Assembly (NCBI GenBank): GCA_946902875.1
Contig: OX336348.1
Span: 15,339,741 to 15,403,740 of the forward strand
DNA length: 64,000 bases
Source: Nematopogon swammerdamellus
Lineage: Eukaryota > Arthropoda > Insecta > Lepidoptera > Adelidae
Direction: 5' to 3'
This document shows, one piece after another, positions 44,232 through 55,091 of this stretch; position 1 is the stretch's first letter; every line of letters begins with the position of its first letter. The position numbers and the translations under genes were made by a program. Below the pieces are notes generated by a model that was not told the origin of the DNA, made no database searches, and saw only the letters and a program-made list of their open reading frames with translations.

Positions 44232-45110
44232 AAAAAAGAACCTATTTGTACCTATTATAATATACTTACGTGATGATGGATGACACAAGTGAATAGTAGG
44301 TATTTTCGTATGAGTAGGCGTTTTTTGTTTTCAAGTTTGTAGCAATCTTGTGTGAAATGCAAAGAACATATACTACTACTTTTCGTCGCTATCCACATAG
44401 AAGAGCGTCCGCAAGCAGTGACCCACTTTGTTTTTAAGTTTTTCCTGGGAAACTGAAATATGTATGCATCTATTATTCATTTGCACACCAAATAAGAGGT
44501 AAAATAACAAATAGGTGAGTCTAATGCAACAAAAGTATCAGTCTCGATCTCTCGTTGTGAACCCACTCACGTGTACGAGCACGCTCCGCCGCCCGGACTG
44601 TCAGTCGGATAACGACTCAATTATTTGTGTTTTTAGGACAGAAATACGACATTTTATCAAATTATAAACTTACCGATGATAAGATATTCCGCCATTCTTC
44701 ACATTTGCCACCCTGCTGATGTTTTTTCACGAGAATACAGCACAAACCGGCATTGTGTTTTCGACCACGGCTAACGCAAGACTAAGCGGTCGGTGCGCGA
44801 CCGACGATCATAGTTTGATTGTTTACACAAACGTTCGGCACGCGGCGCTAGGGAAGAGTCTCTGGTCCTAACCTTTAATGTTCTTGCAATACATATTAGG
44901 TATGTTTGGACAAAATGGTCACCCATTTACGCGTTTGACAGCTAGCGCGGTACCGATACTGCCTACTCGACCGTTTTGCTCGAACTCGATCGTCGAATAC
45001 AAACGCCACGGTTATCTGTCTGTGATATGTGATGGATGACTGATTACACCTTATAATAATATTATAGCTAATATGCAATCAAAGTAGTACCTAATCAAAA
45101 GGTTTCTATG
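44232..45110. other. Gap, no gene seen
   Basis: Mixed AT-rich and moderately GC-rich sequence with no supported coding frame or recognised repeat. Confidence 0.45.
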
Positions 45111-45114
45111 TGAG

Positions 45115-45425
45115 GCCGGTACTTATAAAAACCATCACATATTTCCCCGTGCAGGTCGTAAAAAGGCTAATAAGGGATAAGGACAAGATGACGTGCTAAA
45201 GAGCGGTAGGATAGCCACCTCTCACCTTGGCGCGGTCGTTCCACCGAGTCAATGTCATGTCTACGTGCCTTCCTTGCTGCTCGATAGTTATAATTATTAT
45301 CTTGTCTGAATATTTTGATAAACATGGCGTTCAATGTTGTGAGGTACTTTCCGAGAGTCCTTGCAGCACAACACCGATTACGATATCCCCGTTTGTCACT
45401 ATACAGCGTGTGGTCTGTGGTACGT
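45115..45425 (+). mobile_element. SINE family B copy, diverged
   Basis: The shared head (gaggccggtacttataaaaa, ccccgtgcaggtcgtaaaaa) is followed by the family B body (ggataaggacaagatg, cacctctcaccttggcgcgg, ttgcagcacaacaccgatta) and the cagcgtgtggt end. Confidence 0.8.
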
Positions 45426-45610
45426 AAGTATGTAAAAAAATATAAGGTTTGATAATTTTATTACTTATAGAGTACCTACCCGGCCGACAACAGTGCAGGT
45501 CACCCTAACAAAATCGCGCGGTGGGGAAGTGGGGGTGAAATTGAAATTTGAGCTGAGGTAGCATGGGCTCTTAAACTAACTTTAATATATTGAATTAATG
45601 CATGGTATAG

Positions 45611-45874
45611 CCAAACCTAAATGTACTGTGTGGGGTCGGTACTTAATAAGAATAGTCCCACTGCATCTCTACCCGTGCATGTCGTAAAAGGATACTAAGC
45701 GATGAGCGACCTGCAGACACCCCGGTCGACTTGTGGCTTCCATGGTAGACATAGGCTGGTTGGGGTAGCTGGAGACTGCGGGGTTTTGCACGAAGGTCCC
45801 AAACCAAGCGGGATTAGTTTCCAGACCTAGAGCCAACCCCAAACCAAAACAACAACAACAACAACCAAACCTAA
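45611..45874 (+). mobile_element. SINE family C copy with (CAA)n tail and 10-bp target duplication
   Basis: The element at 45621-45864 is flanked by perfect ccaaacctaa duplications (45611-45620 and 45865-45874). It starts atgtactgtgtggggtcggt, the same head as families A and B, through cccgtgcatgtcgtaaaagg. It then switches to a unique body (cgacttgtggcttccatggt, gcgggattagtttccagacc) ending in a caacaacaacaa tail. The duplication fixes the true 5' end of the shared head. Confidence 0.92.
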
Positions 45875-46730
45875 TCTAACGAGAGTCTCAATTCTTCTAT
45901 CTAGGTGGAAAAGACAAGCGAATATTTTACATAGACTCAATCATATGCAACCCCATCTGTTTTTTTATATTTTAAACTAGCTAGAACAGATTCAATGATT
46001 GATGAATATTGCAAAAAGACTTGTAACATTTATGTCAACTCTACTTATATTGCAATTATTCCCAAACCCCTAACCTTTTTTAATGTTATCCATTTTTATT
46101 TAGACAATTACAAAATAATAAAAAAATACAAATACATTACTCATAAATCTAACTTACGTTAAATATTATTCAAAATTATATTTTAAAACATTGTCGAAGA
46201 TTTGCATTTATACCTTTTTAATTTACCGTATCTCTATCAAAATCAACTTCGTAACACCATTCCGCTGAACACATGACATTTTTTAGAGCACAATGGTTCT
46301 TATGACTAATACACTTAAATTTATGCCTATATTTTATATTTTATATATAAATTTATGCCTACACGTATGCCACTTTGCCCTATAGGGTAGGTGGCATACG
46401 ACCACGGCTATCCTCTGAACAACACTATGAATATTTATTAAATACATTAAAATATATTACGTGTAAGTTGTTTATTTAATAGACGATAAAATATTGAATA
46501 GTTTGTACATAACAATTTCAGATGAGAACATTTTCTTGTTTCATACTTTTTAGAGCGTGATTTTTCAGTAGTCGGGTTTTAGTTTTTGAACTTATTTTTT
46601 TATTTTAATTATTTTGGGGATATAACTTCGTGATAAAGTATTTGCAGATCCGTTTTACATGTTTTGTTTGTTTAGGTTTTACTGTTTTATAATTTTAACA
46701 TGTGTACCATAGTCCATAAGGGCAAGCTGG
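45875..46730. other. AT-rich gap, no gene seen
   Basis: Strongly AT-rich with short T and A runs. A small inverted pair (aggcatacgtgtagg-like around 46350-46400) is weak. No supported gene. Confidence 0.5.
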
Positions 46731-46734
46731 GTTC

Positions 46735-48990
46735 AGGTAAACGATAAACCGACTCGAAGAAAGTAAGTAACAAAGGGCGAGGCCGAAGCCCGAGCTGCGT
46801 TCAGGAAGACGACAAACTTTCTCGAAGAAAGTAAGCAACTATGGGCGAGGCCGAAGGCCGAGCGGCGCTCAGGAAGAGGATGAACCATCTTTAAGAAAGT
46901 AAGTAACTGAGGGCGAGGCCGAAGGCCGAGCTGCGTTCGGGAAGACTATAAACCTTCCCGAAGACAGTAAGTAACCATGGGCGAGGCCGAAGGCCGAGCT
47001 GCGTTCAGGAAGAGCATAAACCATCTTTAAGAAAGTAAGTAACTGAGGGCGAGGCCGAAGGCCGAGCTGCGTTCGGGAAGACTATAAACCTTCCCGAAGA
47101 CAGTAAGTAACCATGGGCGAGGTCGAAGGCCGAGCTGCGTTCAGGAAGAGCATAAACCATCTTTAAGAAAGTAAGTAACTGAGGGCCAGGCCGAAGGCCG
47201 AGCTGCGTTCGGGAAGACGATAAACCTTCTCGAAGAAAGTAAGTAACAAAGGGCGAGGCCGAAGGCCGAGCTGCGTTCAGGAAGACGATAAACTTTCCCG
47301 AAGACAGTAAGTAACTATGGGCGAGGCCGAAGGCCGAGCTGCGTTCAGGAAGAGGATAAACCATCTTTAAGAAAGTAAGTAACTGAGGGCGAGGCCGAAG
47401 GCCGAGCTGCGTTCGGGAAGACTATAAACCTTCTCGAAGAAAGTAAGTAACAAAGGGCGAGGCCGAAGGCCGAGCTGCGTTCAGGAAGACGATAAACTTT
47501 CCCGAAGACAGTAAGTAACTATGGGCGAGGCCGAAGGCCGAGCTGCGTTCAGGAAGAGCATAAACCATCTTTAAGAAAGTAAGTAACTGAGGGCCAGGCC
47601 GAAGGCCGAGCTGCGTTCGGGAAGACTATAAACCTTCTCGAAGAAAGTAAGTAACAAAGGGCGAGGCCGAAGGCCGAGCTGCGTTCAGGAAGACGATAAA
47701 CTTTCCCGAAGACAGTAAGTAACTATGGGCGAGGCCGAAGGCCGAGCTGCGTTCAGGAAGAGGATAAACCATCTTTAAGAAAGTAAGTAACTGAGGGCGA
47801 GGCCGAAGGCCGAGCTGCGTTCGGGAAGACTACAAACCTTCTCGAAGAAAGTAAGTAACAAAGGGCGAGGCCGAAGGCCGAGCTCAGTTCAGGAAGACGA
47901 TAAACTTTTTCGAAGACAGTAAGTAACTATGGGCGAGGCCGAAGGCCGAGCTGCGTTCAGGAAGAGGATAAACCATCTTTAAGAAAGTAAGTAACTGAGG
48001 GCGAGGCCGAAGGCCGAGCTGCGTTCGGGAAGACTATAAACCTTCTCGAAGAAAGTAAGTAACAAAGTCAGGAAGATGATAAACTATCTCGAAGACAGTA
48101 AGTATATGGGAGAGGCCGAAGGCCGAGCTGCGTTCATGAAGAGGATAAACCATCTTTAAGAAAGTAATTAAAAAAGGGCGAGGCCGAAGACCGAGCTGCA
48201 TTCGGGAAGACTATAAACCTTCTCTTAAACAGTAAGTAACTAAGGGAGAGGCCGAAGGCCGAGCTGCGTTCGGGAAGACTATAAACCTTCTCGTAGACAG
48301 TAAGTAACTATGGGCGAGGCCGAAGGGCGCGATGCGTTCAGGAAGAGGATAATCCTTTTCGAAATAAGTAGCTAAGAAGTTACTTTCTTCGAGATGATTA
48401 TCCTCTTCCTGAACGCAGCTCGGCCTTCGGCCTCGCCCTTTGTTGCTTACTTTCTTAAAGATGGTTTATCCTCTTCCTGAACGCAGCTCGGCCTTCGGCC
48501 TCGCCCATAGTTACTTACTGTCTTCAAAAAAGTTTATCCTCTTCCTGAACGCAGCTCGGCCTTCGGCCTCGCCTGTTGTTACTTACTTTCTTCGAGAATG
48601 TTTAGGCTTCCCGAACGCAGCTCGGCCTTCGGCCTCGCCCTTGGTTACTTACTTTCTTAAAGATGGTTTATCCTCTTCCTGAACGCAGATCGGCCTTCGG
48701 CCTCGCCCATAGTTACTTACTGTCTTCGAGAAAGTTTATCGTCTTCCTGAACGCAGCTCGGCCCTCGGCCTCGCCCTTTATTACTTACTTTCTTCGAGAA
48801 GGTTTATAGTCTTCCCGAACGTAGCTCGGCCTTCGGCCTCGCCCTCAGTTACTAACTGTCTTTAAGAAGGTTTATCTTCTTCCCGAACGCAGCTCGGCCT
48901 GCTGCCTCGCCCTTAGGTACTTATTTTCTTTGAGTAGGTTTATCGTCTTCCTGAACGCAACTCATTTACAAACTTTCGCGTTTATAATAT
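46735..48990. repeat. 68-bp array 2: forward block then inverted block
   Basis: About 24 forward copies at 46735-48365 (gcgaggccgaaggccgagct, gcgttcaggaaga) meet about nine inverted copies at 48385-48960 (agctcggccttcggcctcgc). Within the forward block, alternating unit types (atggg/gaggata versus gaggg/gactata versus aaaggg/gacgata) form a higher-order repeat of about three units. The right end has tttcgcgtttataatatta. Confidence 0.95.
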
Positions 48991-49026
48991 TAAGATGGTT
49001 TTAAGTAGGATGTATTTGGGTAGGTT

Positions 49027-49418
49027 TGGAATGAGGCCGAGTACCGTGTGGGGTCGATACTTAAAAAGAATATCCCCACTGCATCTCTCCCCATGCATGT
49101 CGTAAAAGGCGACTAAGGGATAAGGACAAGATGCCGTGCTAAAGGGCGACAGGCTCGCCACCTCTCACCTTGGCACGGTACTTCCACCGAGTCATGCAGT
49201 AGGTGGGTCTTCGTGCCATACTTGCTGCTTGATTGATTTAATCTTGTTCGAATCCTTTGCGAAACGTGGTGGTCGGTGTTGTGCTGTAATTGACAAGAGT
49301 TCTTGCAGCACAACACCAATTACTCTGCTTACCCCGATTGTCGGGATTCAGCGTGTGTGATATATACATATCACACACGCTGAAAAAATATATTCGTATA
49401 TATGTATGGAATGAGGCC
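49027..49418 (+). mobile_element. SINE family B, full length with 12-bp target duplication
   Basis: The element at 49039-49406 lies between perfect tggaatgaggcc duplications (49027-49038 and 49407-49418). It has the shared head (gagtaccgtgtggggtcgat, catgcatgtcgtaaaaggcg), the family B body, and a 3' end formed by the palindrome cagcgtgtgtgatata / tatcacacacgctg (49349-49382). An AT-rich tail follows. It has no poly-A. Confidence 0.92.
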
Positions 49419-49735
49419 TGATTTTATTTTATTTAGAAATTATTCCCAATTATCGGGTGCATGCAAGCAAATCCGAAAGCAATAGCTAACAATATATATA
49501 TTTTTGAAATGTGCTAATTAAGCCCTTTCATTTGATACCCAACACGGCATCATTAAAAAAAATTTTTTTTTTATCATGACTTTTTGTCATCTAGAGGGCG
49601 CCATAGTCAATTTTGTGTGACGTCACATAACCTATAACCAGCGGACGATCAAGACGCTTTCAACGATACCTCATTTGTCAAATTTTGATAAGTAGTTTAG
49701 AAGTTATGAGGGAACAGATGAACATACATACATAC
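49419..49735. other. Dispersed-repeat remnant, no gene seen
   Basis: Contains ctttcatttgatacccaaca, gagggcgccatagtcaattt and gtgtgacgtcacataacc, phrases of a decayed insect dispersed repeat. No coding frame. Confidence 0.5.
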
Positions 49736-50315
49736 ATACATACATACATACATACATACATACATACCGGTCAAACACATAACCCTCCTTTTGCTTCGCC
49801 GTAGTCGGGTAATAACCGTCGGAGGACCTTTGTTGAAAATTGTGAAATTTAGTAGAACGGACAGACATACATTTATTACGGAACCCTACTTTTATTATAA
49901 AATAACCGTCAGAGGGCCTTGGTTGAAAATTGTAAAATTTAGTAGAACAGACATACATACATTTGTTACGGAACCCTACATTCATTTTGAAATAAATGTT
50001 AAATTTTGTAGGACGGACAGACATGCATTTGTTACGGAACCCTACATTCATCTTGCAGAACTTAGTAGAATGGACAGACATAAACGTGTTACGGAACCCT
50101 ACTTTTATTATAAAATAACCGTCGGAGGACCTTGGTTGAAAATTGTAAAATTTAGTAGAACGGATAGACATGCATTTGTTACGGAACCCTACATTCATTT
50201 TGAAATAAATGGTTAATTTAGTAGAACAGACAGACATGCATTTGTTACGGAACCCTACATTCATTTTGCAGAACTTAGTAGAATGGACAGACATAAACGT
50301 GTTACCGAACCCTAC
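49725..50315. repeat. CATA microsatellite and tandem ttacggaaccct repeats
   Basis: A catacatacata run at 49728-49766 is followed by about six units of roughly 60-120 bp. They contain ttacggaaccctac, gaaataaatgttaaattt or ttattataaaataaccgtc, aaatttagtagaacggacag and gacatgcatttgt. The 196- and 141-codon frames through the block are repeat translations. Confidence 0.88.
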
Positions 50316-50823
50316 TTAACAGTTGCACTCCGGGAGTGCCGGCAGATCCCGTGCCACTCTAACTTAACCCTTAATGCAATGACTAAAGGTTTCATTTAAA
50401 AAAAATGACGCTAACGCGATGTCGCGAGTTATACATTTTTTACCCACCTAAAAAAGTGCCAAGCGCCGCTAAAGAAGTTTTTACTTCAAAAACCTCAGGG
50501 TTATCCCCTTTCAAATAAAAAAAAAAAGAATTTTCAAAATCGGCCCACAATTGACGGAGTAATCGCGTAACAAACATCCAAAAAAAGAAAACATACCGTC
50601 GAATTGAGAATCTCTTAGGTCTAAAGTAAATTGCTCGTGAAGACAAATGCAACGAGCCTAAACACGATGGGTTTATCATGTGTAGTTTAGGAGTTCCTAT
50701 GGCCACCTTCTGTCTCCATCATCAGACCAGCTCGATGGTACTCGTACCATAATAAATTAAGCGCACCTGGCCGGTCGGAAAAGATAAAAAATTTCAAATT
50801 TAGAATATTCATGAAACAAGGGT
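50316..50823. other. Repeat debris, no gene seen
   Basis: Includes cacaattgacggagtaatcg (about 50546), a diverged relative of the repeat at 50824-51416, and ctccatcatcagacc near 50714, also present in the 130-bp array at 12 kb. Confidence 0.5.
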
Positions 50824-51416
50824 CCGAATATGTATCACTAGTATATCGATTCATGTATTTCAACAGGACAGAGAAAATTTCAAAATATTAGGTATTTAAT
50901 ACTTTTTAGTTCTTTTTTTTTGTTTTCTGGAAATCGGTTTAATATTTTTTAAAACAGTTTTTATTTCATTCTTTTTAGTAATATTATTAGTAATATTACA
51001 TAAAAAAGAATAATCGAAATCGAATAATCGAAATCGATTGAAGTGGTACAGAATTATTCGCCATATGTGTCAGACTGCAAATTGCTAAATAAGTCCACAT
51101 CACAAAAGTTTTGCTGAAGGTAACCACACACCATACTAATTTATCAAACTGAAAATTGCCGAAAACGACCACATCACAAGTTTTGCTGAAGGTAACCACA
51201 CACCATAGTATTATGCTGATTTTTCGAAAACCACTGAACCAATTTCGATAAAATTAAAATGGGACCACCTCGGAAATATGACCTAACTAACAAAAAAAGA
51301 ATTTTCTAAATCGGCCCTCAATTGACGGAGAAATCGCGTAACAAACATACAAAAAAAAAAAAAAAAAAAAAACATGCAGACGAATTGAGAACCTCCTCCT
51401 TTTTTGGAAGTCGGTT
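50824..51416 (-). repeat. Dispersed repeat, inverted copy of 63412-64000
   Basis: Near-identical in reverse to the right end of the window. The left end ccgaatatgtatcactagta matches the last bases of the window, and the right end gaggaggttctcaattcg-type matches 63425 onwards. Both copies carry a 67-codon frame (MVTFSKTCDVVVFGNFQF) with one visible residue change; it is probably not a protein. Confidence 0.92.
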
Positions 51417-52385
51417 AATAAAATGAAGATGATACCTACCAACTTTTATCGTTCTAGCTACCAACGATATGATAATATTTAGCTACGGCAAATTCATGCG
51501 AACAAATTCATGCATGCGTTAGCGTCACAATTAGTTTCTCACATCGAAGCGTGCATTGCGTGCAACCTTCCAGTGATAGTTTTTTTGATAAATAAATTTA
51601 ATGATCAATGATCATCTACAATGTACCTATTATCCTTATACGAATTAGGCCATACACACCACGCTGTTCGGCATTATCTAACTAATGTTATTGGCAATAT
51701 AATAATATAATTTTAAATCAATGTCCTCCTACTATATGAATAAATAAATTACTAGAAATAAATCAAAATGCTACTAAACAAAACACTTACCTTTCTTCGT
51801 CTCTCGGCAATGAAAAAAAGACAAGTTTTCATTTGTCTGTTGACTTTTGCACCCGTACGTCATTGGTCCTCTGCACAATATTTACGTGATATCGACATTT
51901 TCTAAATTCGAAAGCGCCACGCGCCCGGTCTGGCTGGATAGCGGCAGCCCACTGTTAATTGTAGATTAGCCGCTACGCCAAGCGGTAGGCATTCAACTCG
52001 CGACCTTGAGCGAGTGACGAAGGCCTGTCTGTACATTGAATGTATTCGGAAAAAAACTAACCAGGGTGGCTTAAAATGACATACTGAACATGTTAGAACA
52101 GTTTTTTAAATTTTTTTTGTTTGTTTGTTTGTTTGTCTGTACGCGCATCACGCAAAAACCACTGAACGGAATTAGACGAAACTTTGTACAGTGGCAGTTT
52201 ATATACCGGGTTAAAAAATATAATAAAAATCACGTAATCCAAAGTAAAGGTAAAAAACAATTTTAAATGTCATGTTGACAACGGAGAACTGTCATCTCAC
52301 GTGAGCTGGCCGGTGACAAATTGTTTGATAAATAAAAATAATAATTGAAAGTCGAAGTTATGTCGCTGTCATTGGTGCAATAAAA
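51417..52385. other. Gap with a LINE or Helitron-like phrase, no gene seen
   Basis: Near 52110-52200 a gtttgtttgtttgtctgtac run is followed by accactgaacggaattagac and gaaactttgtacagtggcag, common in decayed insect repeats. No gene supported. Confidence 0.5.
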
Positions 52386-52389
52386 TTTA

Positions 52390-53935
52390 TATATCTGTTG
52401 CCCGCGGCTTCGCTCGCGTGAACTTCGTATTTAAAAAAAAGAAAGTAAGTAACTAAAGGCGGGCCCGAAGGCGGATCTGCGCTCACGTAAACGATATTCT
52501 TTCTCGATGAAAGTAAATAAGGGCGAGGCGGAAGGCGGAGCTGAGTTCAGGAAGAAGAAAAACATTCTTGAAGAAAGTAAGTAACTAAGGGCGAGGCCGA
52601 AGGCCGAGCTCTATTCTGGAAGACCATAAACCTTCTCGAAAAAAGTAAGTAACTATGGGCGAGGCCGCAGGCCGAGCTGCGTTCAGGAAGAAGCTAAACC
52701 ATCTTGAAGAAAGTAAGTAACTAAGGCGAGGCCGAAGGCCGAGCTACGTTCGGATAATTGAAAAACCATCTCGAAGAAAACAAGTAACTAAGGGCGAGGC
52801 CGAAGGCCGAGCTGCGTTCAGGAAGAAGCTGAACCATCTTGAAGAAAGTAAGCAACTAAGGCGAGGCCGAAGGCCAAGCTACGTTCTGACAAATGTTAAA
52901 CCATCTCGAAGAAAGCAAGTAACTAAGGGCGAGGCCGAAGGCCAAGCTGCGTTCAGGAAGAAGCTAAACCATCTCGAATAAAGTTAATTAATATTAAGAT
53001 TGAGTTAATTTAATTTAAATTTTATTATAAAGTCCACGCTTCTAACGGCAAATATACCGTGCATCCTAGAACCTCGCGGTTATTCCCGGCTGGATGGCAA
53101 GAGGCCCGATGCTATCACCTTAGTGCCATGGACTAAGGGTAGTTCTTTGATGTGGGACGCCACTTTTGTTCTCACATTGGCTCCAAGTCACGTTAGGACA
53201 TCTTCAAGAGCGGCTGGCGCGGCCGAGGCTGGGGCGGAGAGCCTCAAACGCAGCAAATATAGACATATAATTCAAGATTTCCAATTTGTTGCGTTTGCGG
53301 TTGAAACTCTCGGCCCGTGAAGCAGTGAAGCCAAAAGAGGCTTCAGCTGGTTGACGCAACTGGTGTCCCGCCATCAAGGGCTTATGTACTTCATTCAAAG
53401 GGTAAGCCTTGCCATCCAGCGGGGTAATGCCGCAAGTGCTCTAAGAACATTTGAAAATGCCCGTTTTGATAGTTATTTTAATGTTTGTTAGGTAGGTTTA
53501 ATTCTTTAGTTATTAATATCACTTTTTTATTTTTATGAAATAAATAGATTGAGTAAACGATATTATATTCTATCGAAGAAAGGAAGTCTTTAAGGGCGAG
53601 GCCTGAAAGCGGAAGAGGGTTTTTGGTTTACCTGAACGCAGCTCGGCCTTCGGCCTCGCACTTAGTTCCTTCCTTTCTTCCAGAAGGTTTATCGTCTTCC
53701 TGAACGCAGCTCGGCCTTCGGCCTCGCCCTTACTTACTTCCTTTATTTGAGAAAGGTTTATCGTTTACCTGAAAGCAGCTCGGTCTTCGGCCTCGCCCTT
53801 AGTTAGTTACTTTCTTTATGAAGGTTTACCGATTACCTGAACGCAGCTCGGCCTTCGGCCTCACCCTTAGTTACTTACATTCTTATTTGGAATACGAATT
53901 TCACGCGAGCGGAGCCGCGGGCTCAGCTAGTATTT
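52390..53935. mobile_element. Inverted-end element with 68-bp arrays around a retroelement frame
   Basis: The left end tgcccgcggcttcgctcgcg (about 52397) is mirrored by cgcgagcggagccgcgggct (about 53903-53922). Inside each end are 68-bp units: about eight forward (52440-52985) and about four inverted (53620-53880). The middle (53069-53491) holds a retroelement-derived frame. The architecture matches array 2 with its inverted halves. Confidence 0.78.
53069..53491 (+). pseudogene. Retroelement-associated frame, C-terminal nuclease-like segment
   Basis: Plus-strand frame with PRGYSRLDGKRPDAITLVPW and SSLMWDATFVLTLAPSHVRT, then an in-frame TGA at 53318-53320. It continues in the same frame with SLAIQRGNAASALRTF to a stop at 53491. 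The RPD...VPW...WDAT...TLAPSH signature is a recurrent segment of invertebrate retroelement-like proteins. The D...D spacing could suit a nuclease, but that is inference. It lies exactly between the inverted 68-bp arrays. Confidence 0.6.
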
Positions 53936-54644
53936 TAATATAACTCGGTTATAAAAGGTAGACATTAATTCTTCACACATTTAGTGTCAACATTATATGT
54001 TTTGCTGATCTATGTGTGATGTGTGTCTGAGCTGGGTGTGGGTCGAATGAAACGGCTGAGTAGGGTTATACGATTTATTACACAGTACGGCGGTGACAAA
54101 CACGGATTCCAAATTTCACCTTCGTCTATATCAGTATGACCCTTAGCCTACAACACAATATTCTAACCTAGCTAACTTACCCGTAACTTCACTAACCTAC
54201 ACTAAGTTACTGTTAACCTAAACAAAGAAACAAATAATAAACTTATCACTAGAAATCTTATTCTAAATACCTATTCTAATGGGCGCCAGACGCTCTTCGG
54301 TGTCGGGCGAGCGCCTACCTGTATTTTCCCGACTAGCTCTCTGCACTTTATACTTTGGATCGATTTGGTACAATGAATTTTAACCACGCTTTCGGTGTGA
54401 TGGACTGGCGGTGCACGGCGGCCGAATCCGACATCGCGACTGATCTCCACTAATTCTCCTTATTAAGTAGCAAACACTACCTACCTTAGACCGACTTGTC
54501 TCAAATTAGTACAAATCACTATATTATAGTGATTTGTACTAATGTGTACATTATATGTGTATATGTGTATATGTGTATATTATGTGTATATATTATTGTG
54601 TATATATTATGTGTGTATATTATTTGTGTGTTATATGTGTGTAT
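53936..54644. other. Gap with palindrome and TG/TA microsatellite, no gene seen
   Basis: 54505-54543 is a palindrome (attagtacaaatcacta mirrored around tatta). 54541-54640 is a gtgtatat microsatellite. GC-richer sequence at 54280-54440 has no recognisable frame. Confidence 0.6.
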
Positions 54645-55091
54645 GTGTGGTTACGCCACCAGGGACTGCAGGCAATCCCGGGAAGCCATTCCCAAACCAG
54701 ACCACAGAGGTCAACTGCGTATGGCGGTAGGACTTCTTACGGGTCATTGCCCACTCAACAGACACTTGTTTACAATAGGTGTCACCGACAGTCCCCTGTG
54801 CAGAGGCTGCATGGCGGAGGACGAATCAGCCACCCACGTGCTCCTGGAGTGCCCGGTGGTGGCAGAAGTACGACTGCAGTTTCTTGGGAACGTGGGAACT
54901 GACCATGGACTGTGGAAGCGTCCAAGAAGAGTGCTCCACTTCATGAAAGAGCTCGGGTGGCTGGAGTAACACCACCCGAGCGCCAACGTACAACGGACCG
55001 TCTTGAGGTCTCAGTGCGGAGAATGGCTCACCCGTCTTCCCAAGAGGCTGGGCAGCAAACAACAACAACAACAACGTGTGGTTACGCCGCC
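54645..55091 (+). mobile_element. 5'-truncated I-group-like LINE fragment with 16-bp target duplication
   Basis: The insert at 54661-55075 is flanked by gtgtggttacgccacc (54645-54660) and gtgtggttacgccgcc (55076-55091), one mismatch. It carries the last coding part of a LINE, a short 3' UTR and a (CAA)n tail ending at 55075. Typical of a 5'-truncated target-primed insertion. The I/R1-like placement rests on the C-terminal motif and the tail. Confidence 0.92.
54661..54969 (+). pseudogene. LINE polyprotein C-terminus
   Basis: About 100 codons: AVGLLTGHCPLNRHLFTIGV, then SPLCRGCMAEDESATHVLLE and a CPVVAEVR segment, ending ELGWLE. This is the zinc-knuckle-like CxxC...H...C C-terminal domain that follows RT or RNase H in several LINE groups. 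The RT is missing because of 5' truncation. Codons upstream of 54661 in the same frame are host microsatellite. Confidence 0.88.

Noticed and set aside
47005..48682. Reading frames of 80-119 codons with repeated PERSSAFGLAHSYLL peptides
   Set aside because: They are translations of the 68-bp tandem unit; related frames appear wherever the repeat occurs.
49704..50294. 196-codon minus-strand protein with repeated SVRSTKFYNF-like segments
   Set aside because: Produced by tandem ttacggaaccct repeats; the opposite strand is open too.
50996..51199. 67-codon conserved small protein, also at 63624-63827
   Set aside because: Conservation is explained by both sites lying in the same dispersed repeat; no coding signature.
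54496..54660. N-terminal part of the 157-codon frame before the LINE fragment
   Set aside because: It is a TG/TA microsatellite and host flank; the target duplication shows the LINE begins at about 54661.
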